From Chalara sp. BL73 (taxonomy: Eukaryota > Ascomycota > Leotiomycetes > Helotiales): a stretch of 64,000 nt of DNA. Positions 22,858-34,518 of this stretch are shown piece by piece. The stretch's first letter is position 1. The number at the start of each line of letters is the position of its first letter. The position numbers were made by a program, and so were the translations under genes. Below the pieces are notes generated by a model. The model saw nothing but the letters and a program-made list of their open reading frames with translations, ran no database searches and was not told the DNA's origin. The stretch is from the NCBI GenBank assembly GCA_918026815.1, contig CAKJVC010000092.1, positions 1 to 64,000 on the forward strand, given 5' to 3'.

Positions 22858-25469
22858 CAGACAACTTCCACAACATGAATGACACAGCCACAAATGACTA
22901 CAAATAATTGGTTCCTAAGCTTTGTATTTTGGAGTTTCTTAGAGTTCAAGATATTGATACATTTGACGGTGGTGGCTGAGAGCATAATTTTCCTTCATCG
23001 GCTGTAATGTTAAAGTTTCTATCACAGCATTTGAATTTTGCTTTGCTGTTGGCTTTCAGATATGACAAACCTACAAGCTAATTTCGGGCATATTACATAC
23101 CTCAATACATCAAATACGGTAACTAAGACATTCTTAATGTGCCCAAGATGACATAACATCAAGGAAGATTGTCATGTGGAAGTTCAAGTAGGCATATTTA
23201 CACGGCCAATTACGGTTCAATTAATCTCTAGGCTGGACACAAAACATGGACGAGCAGAAAAGTCGATCGAATATATTGATCTAGGAGGTGAAATATCTAT
23301 ACAAAGAATTTTGTGAAGAGCGGCGCACAAGGTAGCCTGTGTACCGAATGAGGAAGCCATGGCAATAAGTTTATTTTCCCTCGAACTAGCTAATAATATG
23401 TGTAATCAATACTGACAATCAGTTCCTTTCTAGCGGTTCTAAGTGCCTTCTAATTATTGGCGACAGTGCGTATGCCTTGAACATGGATGATCTCCCGTCT
23501 CTTAGGTAGCGATGTTTTAATTTTTTAAGCACCCTGTCCATTTCTCATTCCTTTCTCCCTCCTCATAGGGTCAGGCCTTTGAAGGCCATGCCTCGAGAAA
23601 AGGCACTGGTGTAAAGCTAAGGACAGCCCATGAATGATACATATTCTATTAAAATAGCTGCAGTTTCCAAGCTTCGAAGTTACCTGTCGATCTCTTAATA
23701 ACGGCGCCACAATTAGAAGTATGGGGAGTGCCATTGGAAAAAAGGAGGGTGTTAAGACTTGATTTGGGGAAGATAGGCAGGGATGGCGTTGGGTAAGTTA
23801 GAGAGAGTGTCGATCTATCTATGACAGTGTATAATGGCATCTTAAAAAAAGGCAGCTTTAATAAATGGGAAACATGTAAAAGATGTACATAAACAGATCA
23901 GCTATTCCTATTAATAAGTAAAGTAAATTCCAGGTTTAGGGTGGTAGATCCAACTCTCATCCCAGTATTAAATGATAACCGTAGAAGCATATTCGAATTC
24001 CAGTGAGAGGTACGGAATTTACAATTCGTGATATAGTAGATACCGAGGCTTTATGCAATACTATACACTAAGTTAGGAGTCTTGAGGGTGTTGTGATGAG
24101 ATGTTTCTTGAAGTAGACTCGGGGCTGAAAATCTGCTCCACAGCTGTGGTCAGCAGTGATGATTATTCAGGGATGTTGTCACCCTGAGGCAGATCATTAT
24201 CTATAAACATAGCATTGTCTGATTCTCCCGCCTATCGTAATTTGTTCATCTCCACTTGTACCCTGCATGATTCGAGAATTTGTTCCCTCTTCATTCCCTG
24301 TTGTATGATAGTTCACACGTGACTATTGTATTATCACATCCCAATTTGGAATTGATCACATTTTGATAGAATCTCTCCCTCTGGGAGACAAGGAGTAAAA
24401 ATAAATATACATTCAAGAAAAAGAAGAGTATGACAAAATAAATCTAGAATCAAGCATCGCGGGTGTGGTCATGTAAGCACTATTTAAACATCGCAAGTTG
24501 TAAACGAATATGCAGAATGCCATATTCGGAAAATGCTAAAGTCCAGTCAAACAGTCTCCCAACTTTCACATAAAAATTCTTTAACACCCGATGCCAAATA
24601 CTTTTTTTCAGGTTCTGCATCATACGTTGTATTTGGCGTTAAGAAAGAGATCTAGATGGCTTCCTCAGACTTTACAAAGAATGGCCAAGCCGCCATTCGG
24701 TAGGGATGGGAATGCATAGGGCTGAGTACACAGGTACCTAAGCTGCGATTCTCCTTTGCAATGATTATGTGATGGATTATTAACTGCAAAGAAATCGCGA
24801 ATCTTGCGGGCCCTCCCCCGCCCTCGTGCACTCCGAAAATAGAGCGGGAGACCCAAAAGCTTAGCGCAATACGAGGTTACACTAGCAGAAACGGAATTTG
24901 CTTGATGCCATTCAGTGCTAGCGAAAAACAAAATAGGATTCACGAATGTTACTGAAGTCATAGGGGCATGGGCCACCCCAGCCCAGGAAATGCTGAATCA
25001 TCACATACGAGCACTTAACATTTTCTAGAAACAGGCGCAGAGCCGCGATCTATTCATTGACCGGTGGCTGGCGCCACTAACGGGCGACAAATCTATAGTT
25101 TACCCCAGGAAAGCTTGGCTTCGCCCTTTCCGTGGCGCTTCTTGTGCTCGTGTTTGACAGCGACTGAACTTGGGAATGTCGTAGTTGTTGCTGACTGTAT
25201 ACCTGAGAAATCTCGTGATGCTGCGAGAAAGTTCTGTTTCTGTACTGGTTGTGATGTAGCTCGTATCTGCCTGTATCGTGAGATTTTGGGAAGAAAAGGC
25301 AGAGCTGCGAAAAGTATAAAGAGGACGGGAAGACACCCTCTGTGTTACTTTTCCTCATCGCAGATCAGCATCTTCACAGCTTCACTACCAGCTTCAACAC
25401 ATTCTCGCTCCAACATCAACTTTCAATCAAATCTCAAAGTTTTCGAACTTCTCACTCAAATCCTACAAA
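22858..25469. other. Gene-poor AT-rich spacer, 2.6 kb
   Basis: I find no conserved coding stretch on either strand and no RNA gene. The last 150 bases before 25470 form the promoter of the secreted-protein gene. The rest could be decayed repeat DNA. Confidence 0.5.
25315..25320 (+). promoter_or_regulatory. TATA box of the secreted-protein gene
   Basis: TATAAA in the context aaagTATAAAgagg, 150 bases upstream of the ATG at 25470 and followed by a C/T-rich leader, as in strongly expressed fungal genes. Confidence 0.5.
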
Positions 25470-26138
25470 ATGGTCTCCTCAATCTTCAAAGCTGCCAGCG
25501 CCTTGGCCCTTCTCTCAACTGCCTCCGCAGCTCCTACCACTCGCCAAGTCCCTAACTACCCACCCACCTCCCTCTCCTCCAACTTCCGCCTTGTCGCCAA
25601 CGTCACTGGCGCCGATCTCAGCACCCCAATCAACGACTATGTCCTCACCTCCTACCACACCGGCGCCGGAACTGGCTATGCTGTTCTCGTCCCAGCCGCC
25701 ACCGCAACTGAGGGCCGCATCTTCTACGTGAACGGCACCGCAGAGGAAGTCCGCTACAACAACGCCAACCTGCTCTCCGACTCCGGCGCGCAACTCTTCC
25801 CCTCCGGCGTAAGCATCAACGCCGACTCCACCATCTCCATCAACGCCGGCGCCGGCCAGGCCGGCGTGGGACTGAAGCGCTTCCCGGTCCCCGTCCCCGA
25901 GCTCGCATATCTTGGAAACGGCGAGTTCTACGCCTGCGTCGAGGACCTCGTTTTCGGCCCCGCCGTCCAGCTTTTCTACAAGTCTGGAACGGATGTCGCC
26001 ACCCCCGCTGGATGCGCGGATGTTAGCCTCCTGCCCCAGTGCAGCGAGGGAAGCGGCGCCGAGGATGAGTTCGCCAATACGGTTAACTGCTATGCCGATG
26101 TTGCTGGCATTGACTGGAGCGTCTACAGCGCAGCATAA
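25470..26138 (+). CDS. Small secreted protein (DUF7907-like)
   Basis: A single exon of 222 residues. Residues 1-19 form a signal peptide (MVSSIFKAASALALLSTASA), probably cleaved before APTTR. The mature part is about 200 residues, with the opening SNFRLVANVTG typical of a fungal secreted family often labelled DUF7907 and related to proteins described as IgE-binding-like. It has four Cys near the C-terminus (CVED, GCADV, QCSEG, NCYAD), probably two disulphides, and potential N-glycosylation sites (NVTG, NGTA). Codon use is strongly C-ending and GC-rich compared with neighbours, and a TATA box precedes it, both signs of high expression. Exported by signal peptide; molecular function unknown. 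Confidence 0.82.
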   Translation: MVSSIFKAASALALLSTASAAPTTRQVPNYPPTSLSSNFRLVANVTGADLSTPINDYVLTSYHTGAGTGYAVLVPAATATEGRIFYVNGTAEEVRYNNANLLSDSGAQLFPSGVSINADSTISINAGAGQAGVGLKRFPVPVPELAYLGNGEFYACVEDLVFGPAVQLFYKSGTDVATPAGCADVSLLPQCSEGSGAEDEFANTVNCYADVAGIDWSVYSAA

Positions 26139-26545
26139 GAAGCGAATGCACGGCTTTCGTGACGAAACATATGCAGAACGGGGAGGAGGTGAGACTGGAA
26201 GGAAGATCGGTGTGTCGTGGTGGGTTAATGGTAATTTTTTGTACATAGAGGAAAAGCAGGTGGCAGTGTTTATATGAAGCATCTTAGATAGTGTACTTAA
26301 TTTCATAGAATGCATTTTTGCCGTCAATCTTAGTAGACTATCTCTCTGATATATCGCGTATAGGAAGAGAAAGCAGTGGCATGACTTCAAATGAACCACT
26401 AAACTTGTAGTCAGAAAAGGTAGCTTTAAAATGGTGCTAAAAAAAATTCTAGCCTTCGGCACACATTTCTTTTCTTTTCTGCAGCTAATGTATCCTCTGC
26501 TTCAGCCGCCCCAGCACTTGGATACGGCAAAAGATTCGGACAGCA
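26139..26545. other. Convergent 3' spacer
   Basis: Short spacer between the ends of the plus-strand secreted-protein gene and the minus-strand RRN11-like gene. Nothing else seen. Confidence 0.6.
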
Positions 26546-27998
26546 TCAAAACGAATCATCTTGAGCACTATCATGACTCTCCTCATCATCTCCTGCAAGC
26601 AGAGCACTAATATTCCCTCCCACAAAGCCGCCATCGTCACGAATCTTGGTGAAGAATTCCTTCGCTCGTGATCTCTCTTCATCTTGCCGTTTCTTACCCT
26701 GTTCATGGTCGATTTGACGCTGACGATGTAGCAGCCTCCTCTCAGTATCCTCCCCGTGCCTTGAACGGATATTCAGCGAAGGACCGTCATCAGTATCTTC
26801 CTCTTCAAGTTCGAGTGGAGGCGCAGGCACACTCAAATCTCCAATGTAGAGAGCCAGCATGCCGCGCAACCTGAGCAGGATATGACTGTCGGAATAGGGC
26901 AACGGATTCATCATCACATCCATCCTTGCTGCCAACTTTTCCGAAGCCTGTAAAGCGCTAACTCGCAGATCTTCTCTCTGCTGCCAAAAATCTTCCTCCT
27001 TCCGGCGTCGTCTACGGGCTTTCCTTCTCTGTGAAGCAGTAAATCCTCCGTCATTCGCAGCCTCCTCCTCGTCTTCTTCCTCATCCTCATTCGACGACTC
27101 AGTAATGGGTTCATCATCATTTGCAAGAAGCTCTTCGGCTTCTTCGATTTTCTCTATCCCTCTGTATGATCCTGCTGAATCCCATAAATCTCGCATGATA
27201 ACATCGCAGGCCAGAAATCAATTGCAGTGACCGAGTTATTCCATTGCCTTTTGTAAGGGTACTGGAGGATCAACCATTCGTAATACTCTTTAGCCTTCTC
27301 CAGACCTTCCTTCGTTCCCCACCTCGTACGCCTGCGCTTTTGGTAGCATCGTCTGCAATGTTGATATTTCCTTGCTCATTTTCTGCCGCTAACTCTTCTT
27401 CCTTTCGGTGGTCCATACTTCTGACTAGCAACTCAGCCCCAATAGCCCAATAACCACTGCTTCTTATATCGGTCGCATGACCGCCAAATTGCATACGGAT
27501 CAGCATGGCGAACGCACGAGTGGCTCGCGGTATATCTCCCTCCTTCAAACATCTCTGCAATATAGCCGTCAAAACACCAAGGTGCTGCAATCGTAACGCA
27601 GGTCCCTTTTTATTGTATCTTCTTTTCCCATCTTCTTCATCATCCGAATTTATATCAGCATCTGTACTAGCTTTCTCCTTTCCTTTCCGTGATGGCTTGG
27701 CTGCTTTTTCCGCTGTCCGTATGGGGAGGCCACGATGAGGGAAGTCCTTCACTCGCGGTATATCCTCGTCTATGCTCAATCCTGCTAGCTTGTACTGGGC
27801 AATCTCCGCAGGCGTAAGGGAAAGAGGGTTTGTTGATGCAGGGGCCGAGAACAATTCCTCATCGTCAGATTGATCATCTCCCTCGGATTGTTGTGGTGAT
27901 TCAGCCCGCGAGCTCTTTTCGCGCGAGATGGAGGAATATTTTAATCGAGAGTTCGTGGCATTGGAGGTGTCTGCAAGTGGAAGAGCGAACAGGGGCAT
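26546..27998 (-). CDS. RRN11-like RNA polymerase I initiation factor, frame interrupted
   Basis: Exon 1 (27998-27394) encodes an acidic N-terminus, then LTPAEIAQYKLAGLSID and DFPHRGLP, then a TPR-like helical block (LTAILQRCLKEGDIPRATRA..., RSSGYWAIGAELL) as in fungal Rrn11, a core factor subunit that recruits Pol I to rDNA in the nucleolus. The next homologous stretch (RWGTKEGLEKAKEYYEWLIL, DFWPAML) lies in another frame. A 41-bp GTTAGC...TTGCAG intron (27393-27353) would restore it but has no branch-site consensus. A second frame change at about 27145-27170 leads to the C-terminal half (GIEKIEEAEELLAND to 26546), which is acidic then basic (RRKARRRRRKEEDF). I find no convincing intron there. 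A one-base sequence error is likelier than loss of an essential gene. About 480 residues in all. Confidence 0.65.
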
Positions 27999-29796
27999 TG
28001 TTCAGCCAATTTTATCGCATGTGCATTATTGCTATGGCGAATGCTATAGTGAAGTGGATTTGAAGTGTTGTTGCCAGACAAGCAAGGCTGTGAGATCAGC
28101 CTTGTGGGCCAAATGAAGTAATCAAAGTTAAAATAAAACTAGGCACTAGCTTGTTCCCACAATATGGCTGGGTGTCTTCCTCTATTGTTTACCAGGGAAT
28201 CCCATCGAGTATGTAACTCTAGTCTTGCCAACGGTGGGAGTTTGGAAACTACTGCTTGCCCATCTGGCTATAAAGGTTGGAAGGCTTTCAGTGTTACAGG
28301 CTTGTGATCAAATCACTCAAACAGAGAAACTTACTTATTTTCCGACATCAAGTGAGCTATAGCTGTGGGGGTTTACTACTGTACAATGTCAATTTTCAAT
28401 AATATTCAGCATGTGCGGCTTCCGTGTTTAGACTCTTCTTTCAAGCTTGGCTATCATCTTTGGGAACTGCAAGATTAATTCTTGCAACATGATCGGCGTC
28501 TAATCTATAGGAGATCAATGGCATGCTAATTATCTGTATCGGGGCGATATATGGTATGCTGCAACCGACCTAGAATAAGCTCAAGATCTGATAGAAAGTG
28601 ATACAATGCCAATTCTTCAAGCAATACCTCAATGGCTTTCCATTAGAAGCCTTTGCGCTAAATTCGGCGCAGTTAATGGTTCAATGGCAATAACTCTTAC
28701 ATCCTCTTCACGGACTCAGCCGCTATCCTGTGCACTGTACGAGAATGGCTTGAAATCCTTGTGAGGACGAAAACGCCACGGCCATGTGTACTTGCTGTGC
28801 TGGAGAGACTTTACGAAGCATGATTTTGGGCCTCTTGGGTTGAGCTGGAGGTAAGTTTCAAGACTTAGAGGTTGCTCAGCTGTATCTTCCTTTCGGTCGA
28901 GAGTCAAGATGGTCGGATGAGGATGGGGGCGATGCCAATGGATGCCACGAACGATTTGATGTTTCAAAGTTTGAACGTATAGTCATGATGATTGGCGGAG
29001 GATCTGCCCCGCAATTGATCTCATGAAGTGTTCAGCTTCATCTCGAAGACGCTAATGAGGGACAGTCCTGGAGTTGACTATCTAGTTGGCTCCAGCTTTG
29101 GCCAGTATCAATTGCGATGCCGCAACCCCAGAGAGGTAGGTCATCATCGTGAACAATGAACATCAAGCACGAAGCGAAACTCTGTTGAACGGCTAAACAT
29201 GGTTAAATGCAAACAACACTTGACCCAAGATATGTTCGTGTATGGCAAAAAAGTTACCAAGTTTCGAGTGTGGGATGAAGCTTATTTGAATGTGGAATAA
29301 TAAATTGGATACTGAAACCCTACGACACGCGCTTCGGCTCGTAGAGCTGCAAGTGGAGTCGGAATGGTTGTTCAGACGGCGGCGTCATTACTTGGGTAGA
29401 GATGAATTATAGCGGTATCATTGGGGAGGGGTTGTGTTGTAACAGTCCACGGAGGCGGCCAATTTCTTCAGAGGATTCTACGATCATCTGGCCACGGCAC
29501 GTTTGAGGTCTGTGTTGAATTAAACGGGTAATAATGTCGATCTTATCATTGCGAAGGAAAAAAAAAATAGTACTGTAAGTATTGGACTGCACAGTAACTG
29601 TACTGTGAGTAGTGGCAAGATTTCGGAGATTTGTTTGATAGGCAAAGGGGTCGCCTTCCTGATCACAATCCCACCTTAGAGTTGGTGGTGGTGAGTGAGT
29701 GAACTGGATAGGACTTCGTATGTTTCTGTGTTTGCAAAAGGGAATTTGCTCAGGATGGAAGGATTCCCAATAGAGATCGCTATGGAAGTAAGTGTT

Positions 29797-29817
29797 TCTC
29801 TCTCTCTCTCTCTCTCT
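29797..29817. repeat. (CT)n microsatellite
   Basis: About ten uninterrupted CT units. Confidence 0.95.
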
Positions 29818-30807
29818 TGAAACGCTCTCAGGTGAGGAGACTCGAGGCTCGAGCCTGGGGAAGGGGGTGGCAAGTTCGGTAAGCCCGCCGAGTGCCACGT
29901 TTTTAGGGATACACTGCACACAACCCTCCACTCCACTGCGCTGCACTCCACTACACTACACTCCACCACTGTACAAGAAACTATGCTGTCCTATGCTTCA
30001 GGACTGTCTTTGATGATTCTCGACTCCCCTGCTTCGAACGATAATCCCCAATCAATGCTTCTATAGTCCAGCACGGTTCAGTCCAGAATAATGGTGGTTG
30101 GCTCATAATTCCTGCTTCTTTCTCCCCTGTCACCGCCAATTAATTACCTGAGATGTTGTCTTCCCCTCTACACACCACCAGTTACACAACTTTTCCGTGC
30201 TGACCACCGTCGTTTTTTCTATTCAGGAAAGTAACCATACTCGGCAATTGACCCTGCTCCGCAGATTTCTTTCTTTAAGTACCTAGGTGTCAAGTATTGT
30301 TTTGCTCGCACGCTCAATTCTGTTTGATCCATGACAACGATGATGATAATGATGGGATTCACCTGAATCGTGAATGCATATTGCCCTAGCCGCCTTAGCC
30401 CGCAAGATCCATAGGTTGTGGGTTTGGTTTTGTTTCTATTTTATAACTAACTAGCCTTCAACTTTCTGGATGTCAAAGGACGGGGGTAAACCCACCGCTT
30501 GTGGCTGAAAACAGGCTTCAGGCCGTCTCGAGATTACACTACCCATTGTTGTACACCGCTTCCTCGCCGATGGAACCGTCGTCTGTACTGTACCCGCGAT
30601 GAGCCTATGAGGCACACAGCTCAATAATTCTTGTTGCTTTTTATTTTTGAACTGTTTTATGATGAAGCTTGTATCTTGCCGATGATGACTTGTCGTTTAT
30701 GCCGTTCTTGTCGAGCAATATGGCAGGCTTCCTTACCCGTTGATATGATATTTTTCCAAACCGCTTTTTCCGGACGAGATGATCGTACCATCAAAGTGGT
30801 TGTAGTT

Positions 30808-30840
30808 CTTTTCTTCTTCGTCTTCTTCTTCTTCTTCTTC
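30808..30840. repeat. (CTT)n microsatellite
   Basis: About eleven CTT-type units with one interruption (TCG). Confidence 0.9.
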
Positions 30841-31828
30841 TGCCTCTTGGTGAACCCCAGGTGGTGGTCCCATCGCATTTGCAACCAGGGCCAGGGCATG
30901 CCACGACACTAATGCCAGCCAAGAGGTGTCGCCAGCAGGTCAGGCCAGGAACCGAAGTCAGCAAAAAGGCTTTTAGGTGACCATGACCACACCATCTCCC
31001 CCTCAAGCCTGCTGGCATGAAAGTTGACAGGCGAATGATTCGCTCTAAATAATAGTCTCCGAAGCTGGCCAAAAGCTGGTGCTTATCGATAGTCAGGGGT
31101 AGCAAATCAAATTCCATCTCGTTGTCAACAAAATCCTGGGATGTACCCGTCGCATGCAGCACTCGACCGTCAGCCTGCAAGGGGAGGAAGAGGCTACTGT
31201 ACGGTATACAGTAGCGTAGTTACTACCATACGATACAATACAACACAATTCAATACTTACTACTACTAGTACAGCACAGGAGGTTCTAGCGCCGGTCAGC
31301 GAACGAGGGGTTATTCCCGCTCCACCAAACGCGCCACCCCTCCTCTCCAAGAGCTGCTCAACCTGCTCCGAGCCTGTGCGTTTCTGCTCCTGCTGCCAAC
31401 TGCCCACAACCCACAGACTCCCTCTACTAGTTAAACCATGCAGAAGGTGATACCGATGGTTAATCATATCCATCCAGTATACGTATGCCATCCTTGCTCT
31501 TACGGGTGACATGGCCGGAGTTGCACGGGATGAGGCAAGTGCCGTTGATCATCTTATATCAGAGCTTTGGCCCTGCACATCTACACACCTTTTTTGTCTG
31601 CTCGCCGTCTTCGTTGTCATCCTAAGTGTACTGACTGAGCTGGTCTGACGGTCACTCGGTCTAGCAACCCGTGTTGCTGTTCTTCTTTGTGTTACCTGTC
31701 TTCCATCGTTGTGTTGCCTTTGCATCGACGCCTTGCTCTCTTTTGGTGCAGTCGACACAGCTTCAGATATGTGTTGAGCAGTTCACCTTTTGCCGATCCT
31801 GATCCTCATCTGAATTCGTCCTCTGGAG

Positions 31829-32881
31829 ATGAGGGGTGTCCAATATGCTTGGATGATATGGGTTTTGTGTTTTCCGGCTTCTATTCTTGCTGCAACACCG
31901 CTACCTCTGGTTCTGGTTAAGCACAAAGGCACTTTGGGATTGAGGGCAGCTCAAAGATTGGACCTGCCAGCAATTCAGAGCAGATCAACTTCGTCGACTG
32001 CTGCACCCTCGCAAGCTTCTTCCAAAAGCTCGAACCTTGCTTCGCCCACGTCAACGAGCCATAGCGAGTTGGGAATCGACTCGGACGCAAGTGCTATGTC
32101 GGACGCTAATTCTAGCAGTATGTCTACACGACAAAGAAACCTAATCATAATCCTCACAACTGTGCTTGGATCCGTGGGAATTATGTCGCTGGTAGTGGCT
32201 GTCTGCCTTGTATGTCGATACAAACGAGGCAAGACACCTTTCCGCAATCGAGGCGTCACTCCTATAGATGATGAAGAGATTGAGACATGGAGGGAGCCAA
32301 AACAGAGCCCGACCATGGGGGCATCTTCTCCGCACACCCCTCGTGGCATGAGTATCGATTCCATTGCCCTTAAACATTCCCCGCAATTGGCCTGGGCACA
32401 TTCACCAAACTCGATGCAATATCCCCCGCCAGCACTGGTGGCACAAACTCCTGATTTTATGGCAAGAGCACCAAATTCAAGGGTCGGCCTGACAGACGAA
32501 GCTATCCCCGGAGCCGCACCTTTCATAACGCCACCAAAACGTCAAAGTTCACGCCTTTCCAAAGCTCCTCCAGGGCATTCGCGAACGAAGAGTAGGAGGA
32601 GCAGTATCAGCGCAAAAAGCGTGCGGAGTTTCACTGGCGGGACTATAGTAGGGCCAAGAATAACTACCAGGATACCAATGTGGTATGATCCAGACGATAG
32701 CTCTGTTGGCATGGACCGGAGAGACACCGAGCACAGCTCACCTGGAACATCAATATTTGATGGGCTATCAGTTGGGGGAGGCTTATCGCCAAGACCAAAA
32801 TCCAAAACTCAGTCGCGGCCATGGGATCCGGATTATGCATGGGACAAGGAAATAGGCGGTATTGGACGAGCTATTGCATAG
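31829..32881 (+). CDS. Single-pass membrane protein with signal peptide, Ser/Pro-rich
   Basis: A single exon of 350 residues. Residues 1-22 look like a signal peptide (MIWVLCFPASILAA). A Ser/Thr/Ala-rich, probably O-glycosylated ectodomain follows to about 100. One membrane helix at about 104-129 (NLIIILTTVLGSVGIMSLVV) is followed by the stop-transfer CRYKRGK. The cytosolic tail is rich in Ser, Pro and Arg, with repeated SxxR and RxxS patterns (KSRRSSISAKSVRSF) that look like phosphorylation targets, and ends YAWDKEIGGIGRAIA. The layout resembles fungal wall-stress (WSC/mid2-like) or other mucin-like surface proteins, but there is no WSC cysteine domain. Family not recognised. Confidence 0.78.
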   Translation: MRGVQYAWMIWVLCFPASILAATPLPLVLVKHKGTLGLRAAQRLDLPAIQSRSTSSTAAPSQASSKSSNLASPTSTSHSELGIDSDASAMSDANSSSMSTRQRNLIIILTTVLGSVGIMSLVVAVCLVCRYKRGKTPFRNRGVTPIDDEEIETWREPKQSPTMGASSPHTPRGMSIDSIALKHSPQLAWAHSPNSMQYPPPALVAQTPDFMARAPNSRVGLTDEAIPGAAPFITPPKRQSSRLSKAPPGHSRTKSRRSSISAKSVRSFTGGTIVGPRITTRIPMWYDPDDSSVGMDRRDTEHSSPGTSIFDGLSVGGGLSPRPKSKTQSRPWDPDYAWDKEIGGIGRAIA

Positions 32882-33485
32882 CATTAGGTGAAGGTTTTAC
32901 TTGTGGTGTACAACAACACTTTAGAGCCGGATCGAGCACAAGTTGAGCATTATCACATGAACTCAATCGACATTGATTTTTCTTCTGTTTGTGGCGCTTC
33001 GACGCATAGGGAAATGGCGTTCAATGACTGAGATTCTTGTCCACCATACCGGACATGTATATACCCACTCAGTATGTTTTATTACCGCCAACAAGGCGCA
33101 CGTGTAGTTGTACGAATTGGACAGTGGATCTGAAATCCATTCGTCATCTGCTTTGGTAGCTAGAAATATACACAAGATTTCCCATACTATACTTCAACCT
33201 GTCTACCTCGGATCCTTAGTCGTGATTCTCGCCGCGGGTCCCCTCAAAGTGAAAATTGTTCACTCGAGTCCTCTAACATCACCTCCCTTTCTTAACTCCA
33301 ATGAGCTCTTCATGTTCTGTCTCCTTTCTATGCTATGCTGTCTTTCCAAGCTTGTCGTACAGAAGACCATTATTGGAGTAGACGAGTCGAGTTAGCAGCT
33401 GACACCACTATCACCCTAACATCTTCCATGATACAAAAAACCAGAGCCTCCAGCTTCTTCAAAATCAGAATTGATTCCTCATAGA
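32882..33485. other. Convergent 3' spacer
   Basis: Spacer between two convergent genes. No gene seen. Confidence 0.6.
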
Positions 33486-34518
33486 TTAAAAGTCCTCTCC
33501 AGGATTTGCCCCATTCAAATGATTGGGATTCACCATATCCGGCAAAAAGTACTTGTAATAATCATCCGGCGCCTTCAACTCCTTGACCCTCCCTTCCTTT
33601 TTCTGCATCTTCTCCACGTACTTATCCAAATCGATCGTATTTTTCAGCCGCCACTCAGTCAGGGCATCGAAATCAATGCACTCTCTATTTACGCTCATAT
33701 CTGGAAATGGGTAAGCCTGTTGCTCTATCCAGTGCATAGTTATTAAATTAACATTGCCCGAACACTGGATAGTCTGCATAAGCATGTCCGCGCAGTGATT
33801 TATGTGTATTTCGTACATTTCGCCTTTTTGGGTATGGTGGTGGGAAGAAGCAGTGCTGGTGTTATAGTAAGTGCTGTATGCAATGCGGCGGAACATGTTT
33901 AGGCAGTGGAGTTGGTGATAGACGTCCAGGATCGTGGCATAAGCATCGTCGCCGAGCCCCCAGTCTTCATCCTCGAGCTTCGCGACGGTGGAGGGATCTT
34001 TACCCATAGCTCGGATCTGGTCGGCTGTCACTGGAAAATAACGTGTGAGCTCCCATTCGTCCCAGACCTTGTCGGCTTCTGGGTTGGGCATTTGGCGCGC
34101 GATAGAGGGATCTTTGGGAACGAAGAGTGTGCCATTTAGTGTTTTTGGTGCCATTTTCAGGTCAATTAGGTCGTGAATGGGACCTAAAGTGCCAAATTAA
34201 ATCCATAGTCTTAAAATGTTTGGTGATTCTAAGGTGAAACTCGAACCTACTGTACGTGGATGTTCGTCGTAGGGCAGCATTAAGCTGCCAATGAGTATTA
34301 TAGTACCATACTCCAAAACAACTAAGTGATACTGCACAGAGCAAGATATTGAGACCGGTGATCAGATACAGCTTGATTTCTCGAGATTTCGAAATTGTGT
34401 CCTGAGGATGGATCTTCTCACCCAGGAAACCTGCGCGCTCTTGGTCTTCAAACTCTGTTGACGCCTTAGACAGAGCTGGCGAGATGGGGGTATACTTGGC
34501 CTTGAGGAATAATGCCAT
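33486..34518 (-). CDS. UstYa-family (DUF3328) oxidase of RiPP biosynthesis
   Basis: Two exons (34518-34251 and 34183-33486) join in phase across a 67-bp intron to 321 residues. A cytosolic N-terminus is followed by one membrane helix at about 50-72 (LYLITGLNILLCAVSLSCFG). The lumenal domain contains NGTLFVPKDPSI and both UstYa signatures, HxxHC at about 179-183 (YHQLHCLNMFRR) and at about 216-220 (HINHCADMLMQ), with a Cys ten residues further on (IQCSG). UstYa-type proteins cyclise or oxidise dikaritin peptide cores in the secretory pathway; the His/Cys motifs are thought to hold the metal. All key residues are present, so it looks functional. It is divergent from the repeat precursor gene at 35697 (1.18 kb between starts), a probable enzyme-substrate pair. 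The start was chosen as the first ATG giving the normal short N-terminus. Confidence 0.92.

Larger units (their letters stand above)
27999..31828. other. Long intergenic region, 3.8 kb
   Basis: No conserved coding stretch found on either strand. It includes (CT)n at 29797-29817, a run of CACTC/CACTA variants at about 29925-29970 and (CTT)n at 30808-30840. An open minus-strand frame at 29407-29946 spans the CT repeat (giving RERERE) and looks spurious. The right end probably serves as a long leader and promoter for the gene at 31829. Confidence 0.5.

Noticed and set aside
25515..26462. Long minus-strand open frame (315 codons)
   Set aside because: It is antisense to the GC-rich secreted-protein gene, and its Gly/Val/Asp-rich text is what reverse reading of C-ending codons produces.
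29407..29946. Minus-strand open frame of 179 codons
   Set aside because: It runs through a CT microsatellite (giving RERERE), has no family likeness and no splice or start support.
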